DNA from: Gaoshiqia sediminis
Lineage (GTDB): Bacteria > Bacteroidota > Bacteroidia > Bacteroidales > Prolixibacteraceae
Reading direction: 5' to 3'
NCBI RefSeq assembly: GCF_025907915.1
Contig: NZ_JAPAAF010000004.1
Span: 124,001-188,000 of the forward strand
Length of the DNA stretch: 64,000 nucleotides
Positions 16,472-28,960 of the stretch are shown one piece after another. The position numbers were made by a program, and so were the translations under genes. The first letter of the stretch is position 1. Every line of letters begins with the position of its first letter. The notes under the pieces are model-generated. The model saw only the letters and a list, made by a program, of their open reading frames with translations. It had not been told where the DNA came from and ran no database searches.

Positions 16472-17481
16472 TTTAGACTGACATTTGTGTAATCAACCCG
16501 CAAATCGCCGTAGTGTTCAATAATTTCGGACATAATCTGTTCAATATCCTCCATTTCGGTGGCTTGCAACAGCTTTATTTTGTGAGGCCTGAAGTTGGGC
16601 AGGCCGGGGAAATATTTGGCAAAATGGCGCCGCATCATCAATATGCCGCTGCGCACGTTGTCTTTCCATTCGATTGACATGTGCAGCTGGTCGAGCATGT
16701 TTTGTGCGATTTCGACGACGGTAGGCGGGGGGAGGACCTCACCGGTTTGCAGGTAATTTTTCACTTCTCTGAAAATCCAAGGGCGGCCAATGGCCCCGCG
16801 TCCGATCATCAGGGCATCCACGCCGCTTTGCCGCAAAAACTCAGCTGCTTTTTCGGGACCGTTGATGTCGCCGTTTCCGATGATGGGAATGGTGATGCGC
16901 GGATTGTTTTTCACTTCGGCAATCAGGCTCCAGTCGGCCTCGCCGGTGTATAGCTGTTTGCGGGTGCGTCCGTGAATGGCCAGTGCAGCCACGCCGGCAT
17001 CCTGTAACCGTTCGGCGGCCGCGGTAATTACTTTCGAATTTTCGTCCCAGCCCAGCCGTGTTTTGGCAGTTACCGGCAACGAGACAGCTTTGACGATTTC
17101 GGCGGTCATGCGCTGCATTTTTACCAGGTCTTGCAACATGCCGGCCCCTGCGCCTTTGGCTACAATTTTTTTCATCGGGCAGCCGTAGTTGATGTCGATA
17201 AAATCGGGTCGTGCTTCTTCGGCTACTTTGGCGGCATTCACCATCGACTGAATATCGTGCCCGTAAATCTGTATAGCCACCGGTCGGTCAAAATCAAACA
17301 GGTGCATCTTCTGGTGCGTCTTTTTTACATCGCGAATTAAAGCCTCTGACGATACAAATTCGGTGTACATCACATCGGCGCCAAATTTTTTGCACATATA
17401 GCGAAACGATTTGTACGTGACGTCTTCCATTGGCGCCAAAAAAAGCGGCATTGTTCCCAGTTCTATATTTCCAATTTTCAC
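16468..17481 (-). CDS. dusB: tRNA-dihydrouridine synthase, DusB type
   Basis: 337-residue FMN-dependent enzyme that reduces uridine to dihydrouridine in tRNA. The TIM-barrel start IGNIELGTMPLFLAPMEDVT, the catalytic Cys in INYGCPMKKIVAKGAGAGML, the GRTRKQLYTGEADW phosphate/FMN segment and MIGRGAIGRPWIF are all typical of DusB. I prefer a GTG start at 17481 with AAGAAAG just upstream; the frame is open to a TTG at 17505. The gene overlaps the DUF1232 gene downstream and is divergent from the CPBP protease. Confidence 0.9.
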   Translation of the reverse strand: MKIGNIELGTMPLFLAPMEDVTYKSFRYMCKKFGADVMYTEFVSSEALIRDVKKTHQKMHLFDFDRPVAIQIYGHDIQSMVNAAKVAEEARPDFIDINYGCPMKKIVAKGAGAGMLQDLVKMQRMTAEIVKAVSLPVTAKTRLGWDENSKVITAAAERLQDAGVAALAIHGRTRKQLYTGEADWSLIAEVKNNPRITIPIIGNGDINGPEKAAEFLRQSGVDALMIGRGAIGRPWIFREVKNYLQTGEVLPPPTVVEIAQNMLDQLHMSIEWKDNVRSGILMMRRHFAKYFPGLPNFRPHKIKLLQATEMEDIEQIMSEIIEHYGDLRVDYTNVSLK

Positions 17482-17616
17482 GGTCTTTCTTAATTTACGG
17501 CGCAAAGATAATCAGTTTGAACAGTTTGGGAAATTCGTCCTTACGAAGGATGGATGAAACGGCTAGGCTGGCTGTTTTTCGGAAGACCAGAAAGGTGTAT
17601 ATTTGGATTTTCAAAA

Positions 17617-18573
17617 ATGAATGACATGGCGTTTACTGCATTTCGGGGGATGAATCCCTGGTCGCAACTAATCATGACTGCGTTTGTAATCCTGGTGAGT
17701 TTTCTGGTTTTGTTTCTGCTGGCTATTGTTGCAGCTATTCCGGTTATCGGGTTGAATGAAATGCTCTCCAGTTTATCCGGCGGCAATTGGGACGATCCGG
17801 GAACTATCATGATCCTTAAATATTTCCAGGTGGTGCAGTCGGTAGGCTTGTTTGTGCTGCCGCCTTTGGTTGTGGCCTGGCTGTTCGACGGGAACATTGC
17901 CCGATATCTCCGGTTGAATACGAAGGTGAGTAAACAAGTAGTCGGGTTGGCAGTATTTTCTTTGCTGGCTTTTGCACCATTTGTCACCATGGTTGGGAAA
18001 TGGAACAGCGACATGAGTTTACCCGGCTTTTTATCGGGCATGGAAGAATGGATGCGCACCATGGAAACTCAGGCCGAACAGCTGATCGACCGGTTTATCC
18101 GCGTGGAAACCACCGGCGGCCTGCTTTTCAATCTGTTTATGATTGCGGTGATTCCCGCTGTTGGTGAAGAGTTTCTGTTTCGGGGGGTCATTCAAAAAAT
18201 CTTCACCAAAATCTCCCGGAATTATCATTGGGGAATCTGGATTTCATCCTTTTTGTTTAGCGCACTGCACATGCAGTTTTTTGGTTTTGTGCCACGATTG
18301 TTACTTGGAGCTTTGTTTGGCTATATTCTGGTTTACAGTGGCTCGTTGTGGCTGCCGGTTTTGTGCCATTTTGTGAACAATGCGCTGGGCGTTTTGTCGC
18401 TGCATGCTGCCAGCCGCGGTAACGAACAGGTGGAGCGGATTTTCAATTTTGAATTTGGCGACAGTTCTATCTACCTGTGGCCATTGGCCGCCATCAGCTT
18501 GTGGTTGACTTATATACTGATACGTGCCATGAAAAAAGCCGGGCCGGTAAATGAATTGGTAGTCAAGGAATGA
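17617..18573 (+). CDS. CPBP-family intramembrane glutamic protease (Abi)
   Basis: 318-residue membrane protein with about eight helices. The catalytic motifs of the CPBP/CAAX-protease-like family are present: EEFLFRG at residues 184-190, SALHMQFFG for the second motif and HFVNNALG for the third. The start at 17617 is preferred because an exact TATATTTG -7 element lies at 17598-17605, which would exclude the open frame upstream; an ATG at 17626 is also possible. The substrate is unknown; Bacteroidota relatives are annotated mainly by fold. It stands alone between divergent dusB and a convergent unknown gene. Confidence 0.83.
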   Translation: MNDMAFTAFRGMNPWSQLIMTAFVILVSFLVLFLLAIVAAIPVIGLNEMLSSLSGGNWDDPGTIMILKYFQVVQSVGLFVLPPLVVAWLFDGNIARYLRLNTKVSKQVVGLAVFSLLAFAPFVTMVGKWNSDMSLPGFLSGMEEWMRTMETQAEQLIDRFIRVETTGGLLFNLFMIAVIPAVGEEFLFRGVIQKIFTKISRNYHWGIWISSFLFSALHMQFFGFVPRLLLGALFGYILVYSGSLWLPVLCHFVNNALGVLSLHAASRGNEQVERIFNFEFGDSSIYLWPLAAISLWLTYILIRAMKKAGPVNELVVKE

Positions 18574-18594
18574 CCATTCTTTTCGAATTTCTTT

Positions 18595-19323
18595 TTAAAA
18601 AAGGTTAGTTTGCAGTTTGTCGGCTTCCATCTTTTTTAACTCGGCTGGCCGATAGAAATAAGTTACACCGTAATCGGTTGCCTTTTCACGTTTTAGTTCG
18701 TCGGGCAAGTTGCTGTACCTGGTCTCAATTTCATTCCAAACCTGTTGGATTAGCTGGTCGGCTTCTTCGCGAACCTGAGTGATTTGTTCCGATGCACGAT
18801 TGGTGATATTCTGGAGCATCATCTGGTGGCGATAAGCGTCAATAAAAGATTCGTAGTGGACTTTAACCAGTGCGATGGACGGGCTGTAAATTGGGCTGCC
18901 CCCGTGCATGCACCGTTTTTGTTCGCCGGAAATTATTTTTTCGCCCCATTCCAGTACGTCTTTTTCCAGGTTGATGGCTGGAATTTTTTGCGAGTTAACT
19001 TCCAAGCCGTAAAATGCACGTGCTTCAGGTTTTATTTCTTCGCGGATGATGGCGAAGGTCATCACCTGAATAAAGTGGCTGATGTATAGTTTTGCTCTTT
19101 TGAAGGTTTCTCCGTATTCCCGTGACTTATCGAACTGGTTTTGTTTGGCGGCATTTAATTGGCGGATAGCAGCCGTCAGACGGGGATATAAAAATTGCAT
19201 CTTTTCGAGGCTTTGTAAGCTAAAAGCCAGTTCTTTCATGGCGATCCTTTTCCCCTTTTCCAGAGCAGTTTCGATGGCCCTCATTCTGGCCTGATCTGTA
19301 TTGGGCAACCTTCGGTACGGCAT
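18595..19323 (-). CDS. Conserved Bacteroidota protein of unknown function
   Basis: 242-residue soluble protein without signal peptide or membrane segment. It begins MPYRRLPNTDQARMRAI and is mostly helical and charged, with likely coiled-coil stretches in the middle and towards the C-terminus (ASEQITQVREEADQLIQQVW). The C-terminal YGVTYFYRPAELKK is a short strand-like tail. I recognise the N-terminal motif as recurring in uncharacterised Bacteroidales proteins but know no function. It is convergent with the CPBP gene, with only 21 bases between stops. Confidence 0.65.
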   Translation of the reverse strand: MPYRRLPNTDQARMRAIETALEKGKRIAMKELAFSLQSLEKMQFLYPRLTAAIRQLNAAKQNQFDKSREYGETFKRAKLYISHFIQVMTFAIIREEIKPEARAFYGLEVNSQKIPAINLEKDVLEWGEKIISGEQKRCMHGGSPIYSPSIALVKVHYESFIDAYRHQMMLQNITNRASEQITQVREEADQLIQQVWNEIETRYSNLPDELKREKATDYGVTYFYRPAELKKMEADKLQTNLF

Positions 19324-19503
19324 AAAAATAAGTTTTACGATTAATACGAAGATACAAAATCGTAAAACCGGTTTCGGGCTATTCGCATAAAACTAATTAA
19401 CAAATAGCTGTTCAAAACCCTTGTTTTAAAAGATTTTTTAGAAAAAGAGCCCTTAGCCGGACTTCTTGTTTATAGCTGAACGTTGATTTCCGATCTGATA
19501 AAC

Positions 19504-20496
19504 TTATTTTGAAATTTCCATCATCCGGAGAATCGGCTTTTTTGCCAATTCGATCACCTCATCAGGTAATTGAACTTCAGGAAGTTCGTGTTTCATGCAA
19601 ATGTAAAGCTTTTGCAAGCTGTTCAGTTTCATGTATGAGCAATCGTTGCAGGCACAGGTTGAATCGTTGGCCGGCGCGGGGATGAATAGTTTGTTGGGGC
19701 AAGCTTTTTTCATCTGGTGCAAAATGCCGCTTTCAGTGGCCACGATAAACTTTTGGGCCGGGCTTTCCTGTACGTAGTTTAGCAACGATGAGGTAGAGCC
19801 AATGTGTTTGGCCAACAGCAGCACGGGGCGTTCGCATTCGGGATGGGCAATGAACTCGGCATCCGGGTTTTCGTCCATCAGGTTGATGATCTTTTCAACC
19901 GAATACTGCTCGTGAACCATGCAGGCGCCATCCCACAGTACCATATTGCGGCCGGTGAGGCTGTTGAGGTAGTTACCCAGGTTTTTGTCGGGCGCAAAAA
20001 TCAGCTTTTGGTCTTTAGGGAAACTTTCAACCACTTTTACAGCGTTGGATGAAGTACACACCACATCGGTCACGGTTTTCAGGTCAGCGGTGCAGTTGAT
20101 ATACGAGATGACCTTATGGTCGGGATATTGAGCTTTAAACGCGCGGAACTTTTCAATGGGGGCCGATTCGGCCAGCGAGCAACCGGCTTTCAGATCGGGG
20201 AGGATGACTTTCTTGGAAGGGTTTATGATTTTTGCCGTTTCGGCCATAAAATGTACTCCCACAAAAACGATTATATCTGCTTCGGTTTTAGCTGCAGCCT
20301 GGGCCAGTTGCAGGCTGTCGCCCACAAAATCAGCAATATCCTGCAAGTCAGCGTCAACGTAATAGTGGCTTAAAATGACGGCGTTTTTTTCCATTTTTAA
20401 GCGGATAATTTCTTCGGTCAGCTTCACGGTCGGGTCAATCGTTTCGGTGATGTACCCGTCTTTTTCCAACATCACTTGGATTTGTTCTTTTTCCAT
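19504..20496 (-). CDS. nadA: Quinolinate synthase NadA
   Basis: 330-residue [4Fe-4S] enzyme that condenses iminoaspartate with DHAP to make quinolinate for NAD synthesis. Cluster ligands are visible as the Cys in LKAGCSLAES, the Cys in WDGACMVHEQYS and the Cys-rich CACNDCSYMKLNSL. Substrate-binding segments AVILSHYYVDADLQDIADFVGDS and VGVHFMAETAKI are intact. I chose the ATG at 20496 (MEKEQIQVM), preceded by AGAGAAAG; an upstream in-frame start would add 22 unrelated residues. nadB and nadC are not adjacent. Confidence 0.93.
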   Translation of the reverse strand: MEKEQIQVMLEKDGYITETIDPTVKLTEEIIRLKMEKNAVILSHYYVDADLQDIADFVGDSLQLAQAAAKTEADIIVFVGVHFMAETAKIINPSKKVILPDLKAGCSLAESAPIEKFRAFKAQYPDHKVISYINCTADLKTVTDVVCTSSNAVKVVESFPKDQKLIFAPDKNLGNYLNSLTGRNMVLWDGACMVHEQYSVEKIINLMDENPDAEFIAHPECERPVLLLAKHIGSTSSLLNYVQESPAQKFIVATESGILHQMKKACPNKLFIPAPANDSTCACNDCSYMKLNSLQKLYICMKHELPEVQLPDEVIELAKKPILRMMEISK

Positions 20497-20615
20497 CTTT
20501 CTCTGTTTTATTCCCGAAAAATCAGGCGCCAAAATTACGAATTCCATTTTAAAAAATCGCACATAATTGTCTGAAATGTTTTTGCCAGCACGGAGGTGAA
20601 GCTGAGTCGGGAACC

Positions 20616-20652
20616 ATAAAAAAGCCCCGGCAAATGGTTCTGCCGGGGCTTT
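20616..20652 (-). terminator. Strong intrinsic terminator after the GH2 gene
   Basis: AAAGCCCCGGCA (20621-20632) and TGCCGGGGCTTT (20641-20652) pair perfectly around an 8-base loop. On the minus strand the stem runs into six T. It separates the GH2 gene from nadA. Confidence 0.92.
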
Positions 20653-20667
20653 GAGAGTGAGTTAGTA

Positions 20668-24018
<3,351 letters not shown>

Positions 24019-24330
24019 TTAAAATTTTGTGATCATGCAGGTTTTTCCTTGTTGGCATTCAGATGAACGTCTCAACAACATAAAGAGATTGTATTTAACC
24101 GGCAACTTTTTAGTAGAATACTGTTGAAATGTTGTAATTTGAAATGCTCAAATGCTACTCGTAATATATTTATGGGTAACAATTCGTGATTAAAAGGATT
24201 TTAGGGAGTTAGACGAGGTAAAGTCATGAAGATAATGTAGTGCCGGATTTCTTAATGTAAACGTTAAATAGTATTAATACTTATTAAATATATTTTAATG
24301 TTATTTGGTCAATCATTAAATCTATTTTCT

Positions 24331-27300
24331 ATGAAAGCTTTACTGAAACATTTTTCTTTACTAATCCTATTTTTAGTTTTAAGTTATTCGGTTATTGCTC
24401 AGGTAACTACATCCAGTTTGAGCGGGATTGTTTCTGATAAAAGCGGGGAAGCTCTTCCCGGAGCTACTGTCGTTGCAATTCATCAGCCTTCCGGTACCCA
24501 GTACGGTACAGTTACTAACTCTGAAGGCCGCTACATTGTTAATGGCATGCGCCCCGGTGGCCCCTATACCGTAAATGTTTCGTTTATTGGATATTCTGCG
24601 GCAACTTATACTGGTATAAATTTGAACTTGGGAGAGTCAATGGTTCTCGAAGCCAGTTTGGTCGAAAGTTCTGTTGATATCGGTGAAGTAATGGTTTTTG
24701 GATCTGCAGAAAGTAATATGAGAAGCGATCGTGCCGGTGCTATTACGAATTTAAGTACCCGTCAGATTAGTGAAATGCCAACCATCAGCAGAAGTGTAAA
24801 CGACCTGATTCGTTTGACACCTCAAGCAACAATCAATTCAAACGGTGCAAATATTGGCGGAGGTAACTATCGCCAAAGTTTTGTAACTGTTGATGGTGCT
24901 GCATTCAACAATGCTTTTGGTATTGGGCAAAACCTGCCGGCCAGTGGTTCGCCAATTTCGTTGGATGCCTTGGACCAAATTTCGATTAGCGTAACACCGT
25001 TTGATGTTCGCCAAAGCGGTTTTACCGGAGCAAGTATTAATGCTGTCACACGTTCAGGTGATAATGAATTTAGTGGTTCTGCCTATACGTACCTTAATAA
25101 TGAATCATTTAAAGGAAATAAAGTAGGCGATGTATCATTCACTAAAAATGAATCGGAATATAAGTTATATGGTATTCGCATAGGTGGTCCCATCATTAAA
25201 GATAAACTGTTCTTCTTTGTAAACTATGAAAAGGAAGAATCAATTGAACCGGGCCCTGCCCGTGTTGCAGCTACTGCGGCGAATCCCTACACGGACGGAT
25301 CGGATAATGTAGCCCGTCCAACAGCTGCGCAAATGGATGAAATTAAAAATTACCTGATCTCGTCTTACCAGTATGATCCGGGAGCTTATCAGGGATATTC
25401 TTCTGAAAGTCCGGGCAGTAAGTTTTTTGCTCGTATTGATTGGAACATTAACAATGATCACAAATTCAATATCCGCTACTCAGATACCAAAGCGAAAAAC
25501 CCCTCAAACCCTTCTACGTCGACCAGTGGTTTGGGTGATCGGTCGTTTACGACGAACAGCAGAACGGCAATGACTGCTCTTTTCTTCGAAAACGCACGTT
25601 ATTATCAGGAAACAAACTTCTCGAGTTTGGCGGGTGAATTAAACTCTCGATTTAATGATGGCAAGGTCAGTAATTTGTTACGGGTGTCATATTCGCATCA
25701 GGATGAGCCTCGTTCTACAGCTGGAGGTGCTTTCCCTTTTGTCGACATCGTTGAGGACGGGAATGTGTACACCTCATTCGGTACTGAATTATTTTCATAT
25801 GGTAACCTTCGCGATGTAAAGACTTTGAATGTTACTGATGAGGTTACTTTCTCAATTAAAAATCATAACTTTTTGGCAGGAGTTCAGTTTGAACACAACA
25901 CAACCAAGAATGGTTTTCAGCGGTTCGGCGCAGGCTATTACCAATTTAATACATGGCAGGATTTTGTAGACAACAACCCAAATCAGTTTGCGATAACGCA
26001 TTCATTTAACGAAGACTTCTCTCAAGCCTTTCCCACCTTTAAATACAAACAACTGTCAGCGTATATTCAGGATGAAGTGACATTGAGTGAACGATTTAAG
26101 ATGCAAGCCGGAATCAGGGTTGAGCTGCCGGTTTATCCGGATTTGGATACTTACAACGAACAAGTTGCCAATACATCATTAAGTGCAGGTGATTATAATT
26201 ATCCAACCTTGATGAAAAATTATGATACCAGGGATTTGCCAAGCACGAAACTGATGGTATCGCCGCGTGTAGGCTTTAACTATGATTTAGTAGGCGACCG
26301 TTCGCTCGTATTACGTGGTGGTTCTGGCTTGTTCACTGGCCGCATTCCGTTTGTATGGATTGTGGCTCAGTCGGGTGATGCCGGTGTTTTGCAAACAACT
26401 TATACTGCAACACAAACGAATGGTAAAACAATTCCTTCTTTTACTTCTGACAGGATTGCCATGTTGCAACAAATTTATCCAAGTGGGATTACTGCCTCAA
26501 CAGCCTCAATCAGTTCTGTAACGCTAATTGATAACGATTTGAAATTGCCTCAAACCTGGAAAACATCATTAGCCCTGGATGCCAAACTTCCCGGTGGAAT
26601 TAATGCCACTTTAGAGGGGATCATAAATAAGGACATTAATCCTGCGGTTGTGACCAATGCGGGAATCAAACCCGGTGCTTATACTGATATTCCAGGGTAC
26701 GCAGACAATCGTCCGTATTATGGCAAGTACTATGACAATACCTTGAGGAATGCATATTTGCTGACTAATGCAGAAAAGGAAGGTTATTATTATTCGATTA
26801 CAGCTAAGCTGGAAAAATCGTTCGGCTTTGGCTTGGATGCTATGGTTGCCTACACGCGCAGTGAATCTAAAAATGTGACTGACGGGGTTGGTGATCAAAT
26901 TGCATCGGCATGGTACACCCCGTACAATACATTTGGTGCAAATGTGCAGGAATTGAGTTATGCCAGTTATGTGATGCCTCATCGCTTAATAGGTGCACTA
27001 AGTTACCGGAAAGAATACCTGAAAAATTTACAAACAACAGTTTCGTTATTCTATGAAGGAGGACCTTCAGGCAGAATATCTTATACGTATACAGCTGCCG
27101 TTTTGGGTGACGGGGGTGCTTATAACCTGATTTATGTACCAAAAACCAAAGATGAACTGACTTTTGCAGATTATACCTTTAAAGATGCCTCCGGAGCTAC
27201 GCAAACATACAGTGCTGCGCAGCAGGCCGATGATTTTTGGGCTTTTGTAAACAGTAACGATTACCTAAAAGACAGAAAAGGTCGTTATGCCGAGCGGAAT

Positions 27301-27630
27301 GGTCATGTATATCCGTGGTCTCATACTTTTGATCTTAAGATTACGCAAGATATCTTCACAAAAGTAGGAGGGAAGAGAAACACGCTTCAAGTTGGATTGG
27401 ATATCAAAAATTTCGGTAACCTTCTGAATAATAAGTGGGGCTCTCAGTGGTCGTACACCCAAAGTGCCGTTCTGAAACAGACTAATCAACGCGCCCAGGG
27501 GACCACTGTCGTTCCTGTTTACAACTTCGTTAGAAATGGTGTCAATATGTTGGATGACGATTATACAAAAACAATCGGTTATAATTCTACTTATTCTATG
27601 CAATTAACTCTTCGTTATATCTTTAACTAA
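24331..27630 (+). CDS. Oar-like TonB-dependent outer-membrane receptor
   Basis: 1099-residue outer-membrane protein. A signal peptide (residues 1-23) is followed by a carboxypeptidase-regulatory-like beta-sandwich (SSLSGIVSDKSGEALPGATV to GYSAATYTG). The plug domain has VDGAAFNNAFG and DQISISVTPFDVRQSGFTGASINAVTRSG, and a long beta-barrel ends in the aromatic YSMQLTLRYIFN. This is the Oar/OmpA-related type and not SusC: there is no SusD partner and no SusC plug signature. I chose the ATG at 24331 where the signal peptide begins; an in-frame ATG at 24298 would add 11 residues. It is ended by a UUCG terminator. Cargo is unknown; protein or peptide transport and adhesion have been proposed for the family. 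Confidence 0.88.
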   Translation: MKALLKHFSLLILFLVLSYSVIAQVTTSSLSGIVSDKSGEALPGATVVAIHQPSGTQYGTVTNSEGRYIVNGMRPGGPYTVNVSFIGYSAATYTGINLNLGESMVLEASLVESSVDIGEVMVFGSAESNMRSDRAGAITNLSTRQISEMPTISRSVNDLIRLTPQATINSNGANIGGGNYRQSFVTVDGAAFNNAFGIGQNLPASGSPISLDALDQISISVTPFDVRQSGFTGASINAVTRSGDNEFSGSAYTYLNNESFKGNKVGDVSFTKNESEYKLYGIRIGGPIIKDKLFFFVNYEKEESIEPGPARVAATAANPYTDGSDNVARPTAAQMDEIKNYLISSYQYDPGAYQGYSSESPGSKFFARIDWNINNDHKFNIRYSDTKAKNPSNPSTSTSGLGDRSFTTNSRTAMTALFFENARYYQETNFSSLAGELNSRFNDGKVSNLLRVSYSHQDEPRSTAGGAFPFVDIVEDGNVYTSFGTELFSYGNLRDVKTLNVTDEVTFSIKNHNFLAGVQFEHNTTKNGFQRFGAGYYQFNTWQDFVDNNPNQFAITHSFNEDFSQAFPTFKYKQLSAYIQDEVTLSERFKMQAGIRVELPVYPDLDTYNEQVANTSLSAGDYNYPTLMKNYDTRDLPSTKLMVSPRVGFNYDLVGDRSLVLRGGSGLFTGRIPFVWIVAQSGDAGVLQTTYTATQTNGKTIPSFTSDRIAMLQQIYPSGITASTASISSVTLIDNDLKLPQTWKTSLALDAKLPGGINATLEGIINKDINPAVVTNAGIKPGAYTDIPGYADNRPYYGKYYDNTLRNAYLLTNAEKEGYYYSITAKLEKSFGFGLDAMVAYTRSESKNVTDGVGDQIASAWYTPYNTFGANVQELSYASYVMPHRLIGALSYRKEYLKNLQTTVSLFYEGGPSGRISYTYTAAVLGDGGAYNLIYVPKTKDELTFADYTFKDASGATQTYSAAQQADDFWAFVNSNDYLKDRKGRYAERNGHVYPWSHTFDLKITQDIFTKVGGKRNTLQVGLDIKNFGNLLNNKWGSQWSYTQSAVLKQTNQRAQGTTVVPVYNFVRNGVNMLDDDYTKTIGYNSTYSMQLTLRYIFN

Positions 27631-27649
27631 GATTTTTTATCGATTTTAT

Positions 27650-27679
27650 AAAAAGGCTTCCTTCGGGGAGCCTTTTTTT
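27650..27679 (+). terminator. Intrinsic terminator with UUCG tetraloop
   Basis: GGCTTCC (27655-27661) pairs with GGGAGCC (27666-27672) around a TTCG loop closed by C-G, flanked by an A-run before and seven T after. It lies 20 bases after the receptor stop. Confidence 0.93.
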
Positions 27680-27852
27680 GCTCTTATTTGTAGTCTGTTT
27701 TGGTTTTGAGAACTTCATTTGCCGGTATTTTTCTTCAATTAGCCGATATCCCTCGAATTTATTTTAATGTCTTTCTGATGTGTAAGTAGCAGTATTATAG
27801 CATTGTAGGTTTAATTGCATAAAAATTGTTTCAAAAAATATACTACTATGCA

Positions 27853-27884
27853 TTGCATGGAACTATATTTTGTATGTATATTTG
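27853..27884 (+). promoter_or_regulatory. Candidate Bacteroidota-type promoter of the PadR/PspC module
   Basis: TTG (27853-27855) lies 21 bases before an exact TAnnTTTG element (TATATTTG, 27877-27884). Transcription would start near 27890 and give a leader of about 175 bases before the gene at 28068. Confidence 0.6.
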
Positions 27885-27903
27885 TAATACCAAATTCAAG
27901 GTA

Positions 27904-28067
27904 AAGGATAGAAATAGTTTAAAAAAAGTTCTATATAAGTGTAACGGAAACAAAAATCAGTCGTCTTAAAAACAGAAACAGAAAACAAACAAGTTCTCAA
28001 AGCACACAGAAACAATTAGACATTAGAAAACAGAAACCGAAACAAAAAACAAACAGGAGACAAAGTC
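27904..28067 (+). promoter_or_regulatory. Long A-rich, T-poor 5' leader with repeated AAACAGAAAC-like words
   Basis: The last hundred bases before the gene are over half A and only about one tenth T. Words such as AAAAACAGAAAC (27968-27979) recur in variant form to the start codon. The same 12-mer appears before the small PspC gene at 30739-30750. Such a stretch should be unstructured, which may favour ribosome entry without a Shine-Dalgarno site. The composition is seen directly; the role is inference. Confidence 0.5.
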
Positions 28068-28523
28068 ATGAAAACAATGAACAACAACCAGGAAAACAGA
28101 AACAATCAAGTAAGTCAAGCATTGTTGAGAAGCGCCGCCGTAGTGGTAAGTGTAGTTTTGTTGAGTTTTACCGTGAGCGCCCAGGGATTATGGAAACAGT
28201 TGTTAACTTACAACAGTTTCGGTAAAATGGCCATGCTAATGGTAAGTGAAGCTCAGGCAGCAGAAGAACCGGCCACGGCCGATGCATCCGCCTTCAATTT
28301 TGAACAGGCAACTGATGATGCGCTGGACGTAGAAAGCTGGATGACCGATGACACCTATTTTGGAGCGTTCAACCACTTTTTTGAAGTGGCTGCCGACGAA
28401 CCGCTTGAGTTGGAAGAATGGATGACAAATGGCGCTTGCTTCGCCAATCGCATTGTATGCGAAAAAGATGAAGATTTGAAATTGGAAGCCTGGATGACCG
28501 ATGATTATTACTGGGCTTTTTAG
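28068..28523 (+). CDS. Exported acidic protein with three W-M-T repeats, unknown function
   Basis: 151-residue protein. A hydrophobic segment at about residues 21-38 ends VSAQG, so it is either exported or membrane-anchored. After a linker the chain carries three copies of an acidic motif, about 24-27 residues apart: LDVESWMTDDTYF (86-98), LELEEWMTNGACF (113-125) and LKLEAWMTDDYYW (137-149). The middle and following region contains two or three Cys. I know no named family. It leads a cluster with a PadR regulator (50 bases downstream) and PspC proteins, so it may belong to their envelope-stress regulon. The start could also be the ATG at 28077. Confidence 0.7.
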   Translation: MKTMNNNQENRNNQVSQALLRSAAVVVSVVLLSFTVSAQGLWKQLLTYNSFGKMAMLMVSEAQAAEEPATADASAFNFEQATDDALDVESWMTDDTYFGAFNHFFEVAADEPLELEEWMTNGACFANRIVCEKDEDLKLEAWMTDDYYWAF

Positions 28524-28573
28524 GACAAGCCGGCATTGAGGCGAACGATTACAGACTAAGAAAGGGGAATGTT

Positions 28574-28909
28574 ATGAAAATTGAAAACACAAAAGCACAG
28601 ATGCGTAAAGGGGTTTTGGAGTATTGCATCTTGTTGGTACTCGAGGGAAAACCCCTCTACGCCAGTGACATTATCGACGAATTGAAAAACTCGAAAATGA
28701 TTGTCGTGGAAGGAACACTCTACCCATTGCTGACCAGGTTGAAAAATGACGGTCTGTTGGGTTACAAATGGGAAGAATCTACTCAGGGGCCACCGCGTAA
28801 ATATTATGAGCTAACCGACGAGGGAAGACAATTCCTCGCAGAACTGGGCGGTTCGTGGGATGAGCTGGTGGAGGCCGTCGCTACTATCAAAACCAGAAAA
28901 TCAGCATAA
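28574..28909 (+). CDS. PadR-family transcriptional regulator
   Basis: 111-residue winged-helix regulator. The PadR pattern is clear: MRKGVLEYCILLVLEGKPLYASDII followed by VVEGTLYPLLTRLKNDGLL and the wing QGPPRKYYELTDEGRQFL. The C-terminal dimerisation helix is short, as in the PadR-s2 group. It lies directly upstream of a PspC-domain membrane protein; this pairing recurs in Bacteroidota and suggests that it represses its own operon. The inducing signal is unknown. Confidence 0.88.
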   Translation: MKIENTKAQMRKGVLEYCILLVLEGKPLYASDIIDELKNSKMIVVEGTLYPLLTRLKNDGLLGYKWEESTQGPPRKYYELTDEGRQFLAELGGSWDELVEAVATIKTRKSA

Positions 28910-28960
28910 CCAACATAACCAACTGACAACAAAGATACACACGCACAAAATTCCAAAGAC

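Noticed and set aside
24298-24330. Upstream ATG for the Oar-like receptor
   Set aside because: It would put 11 residues in front of a good signal peptide; the ATG at 24331 is preferred.
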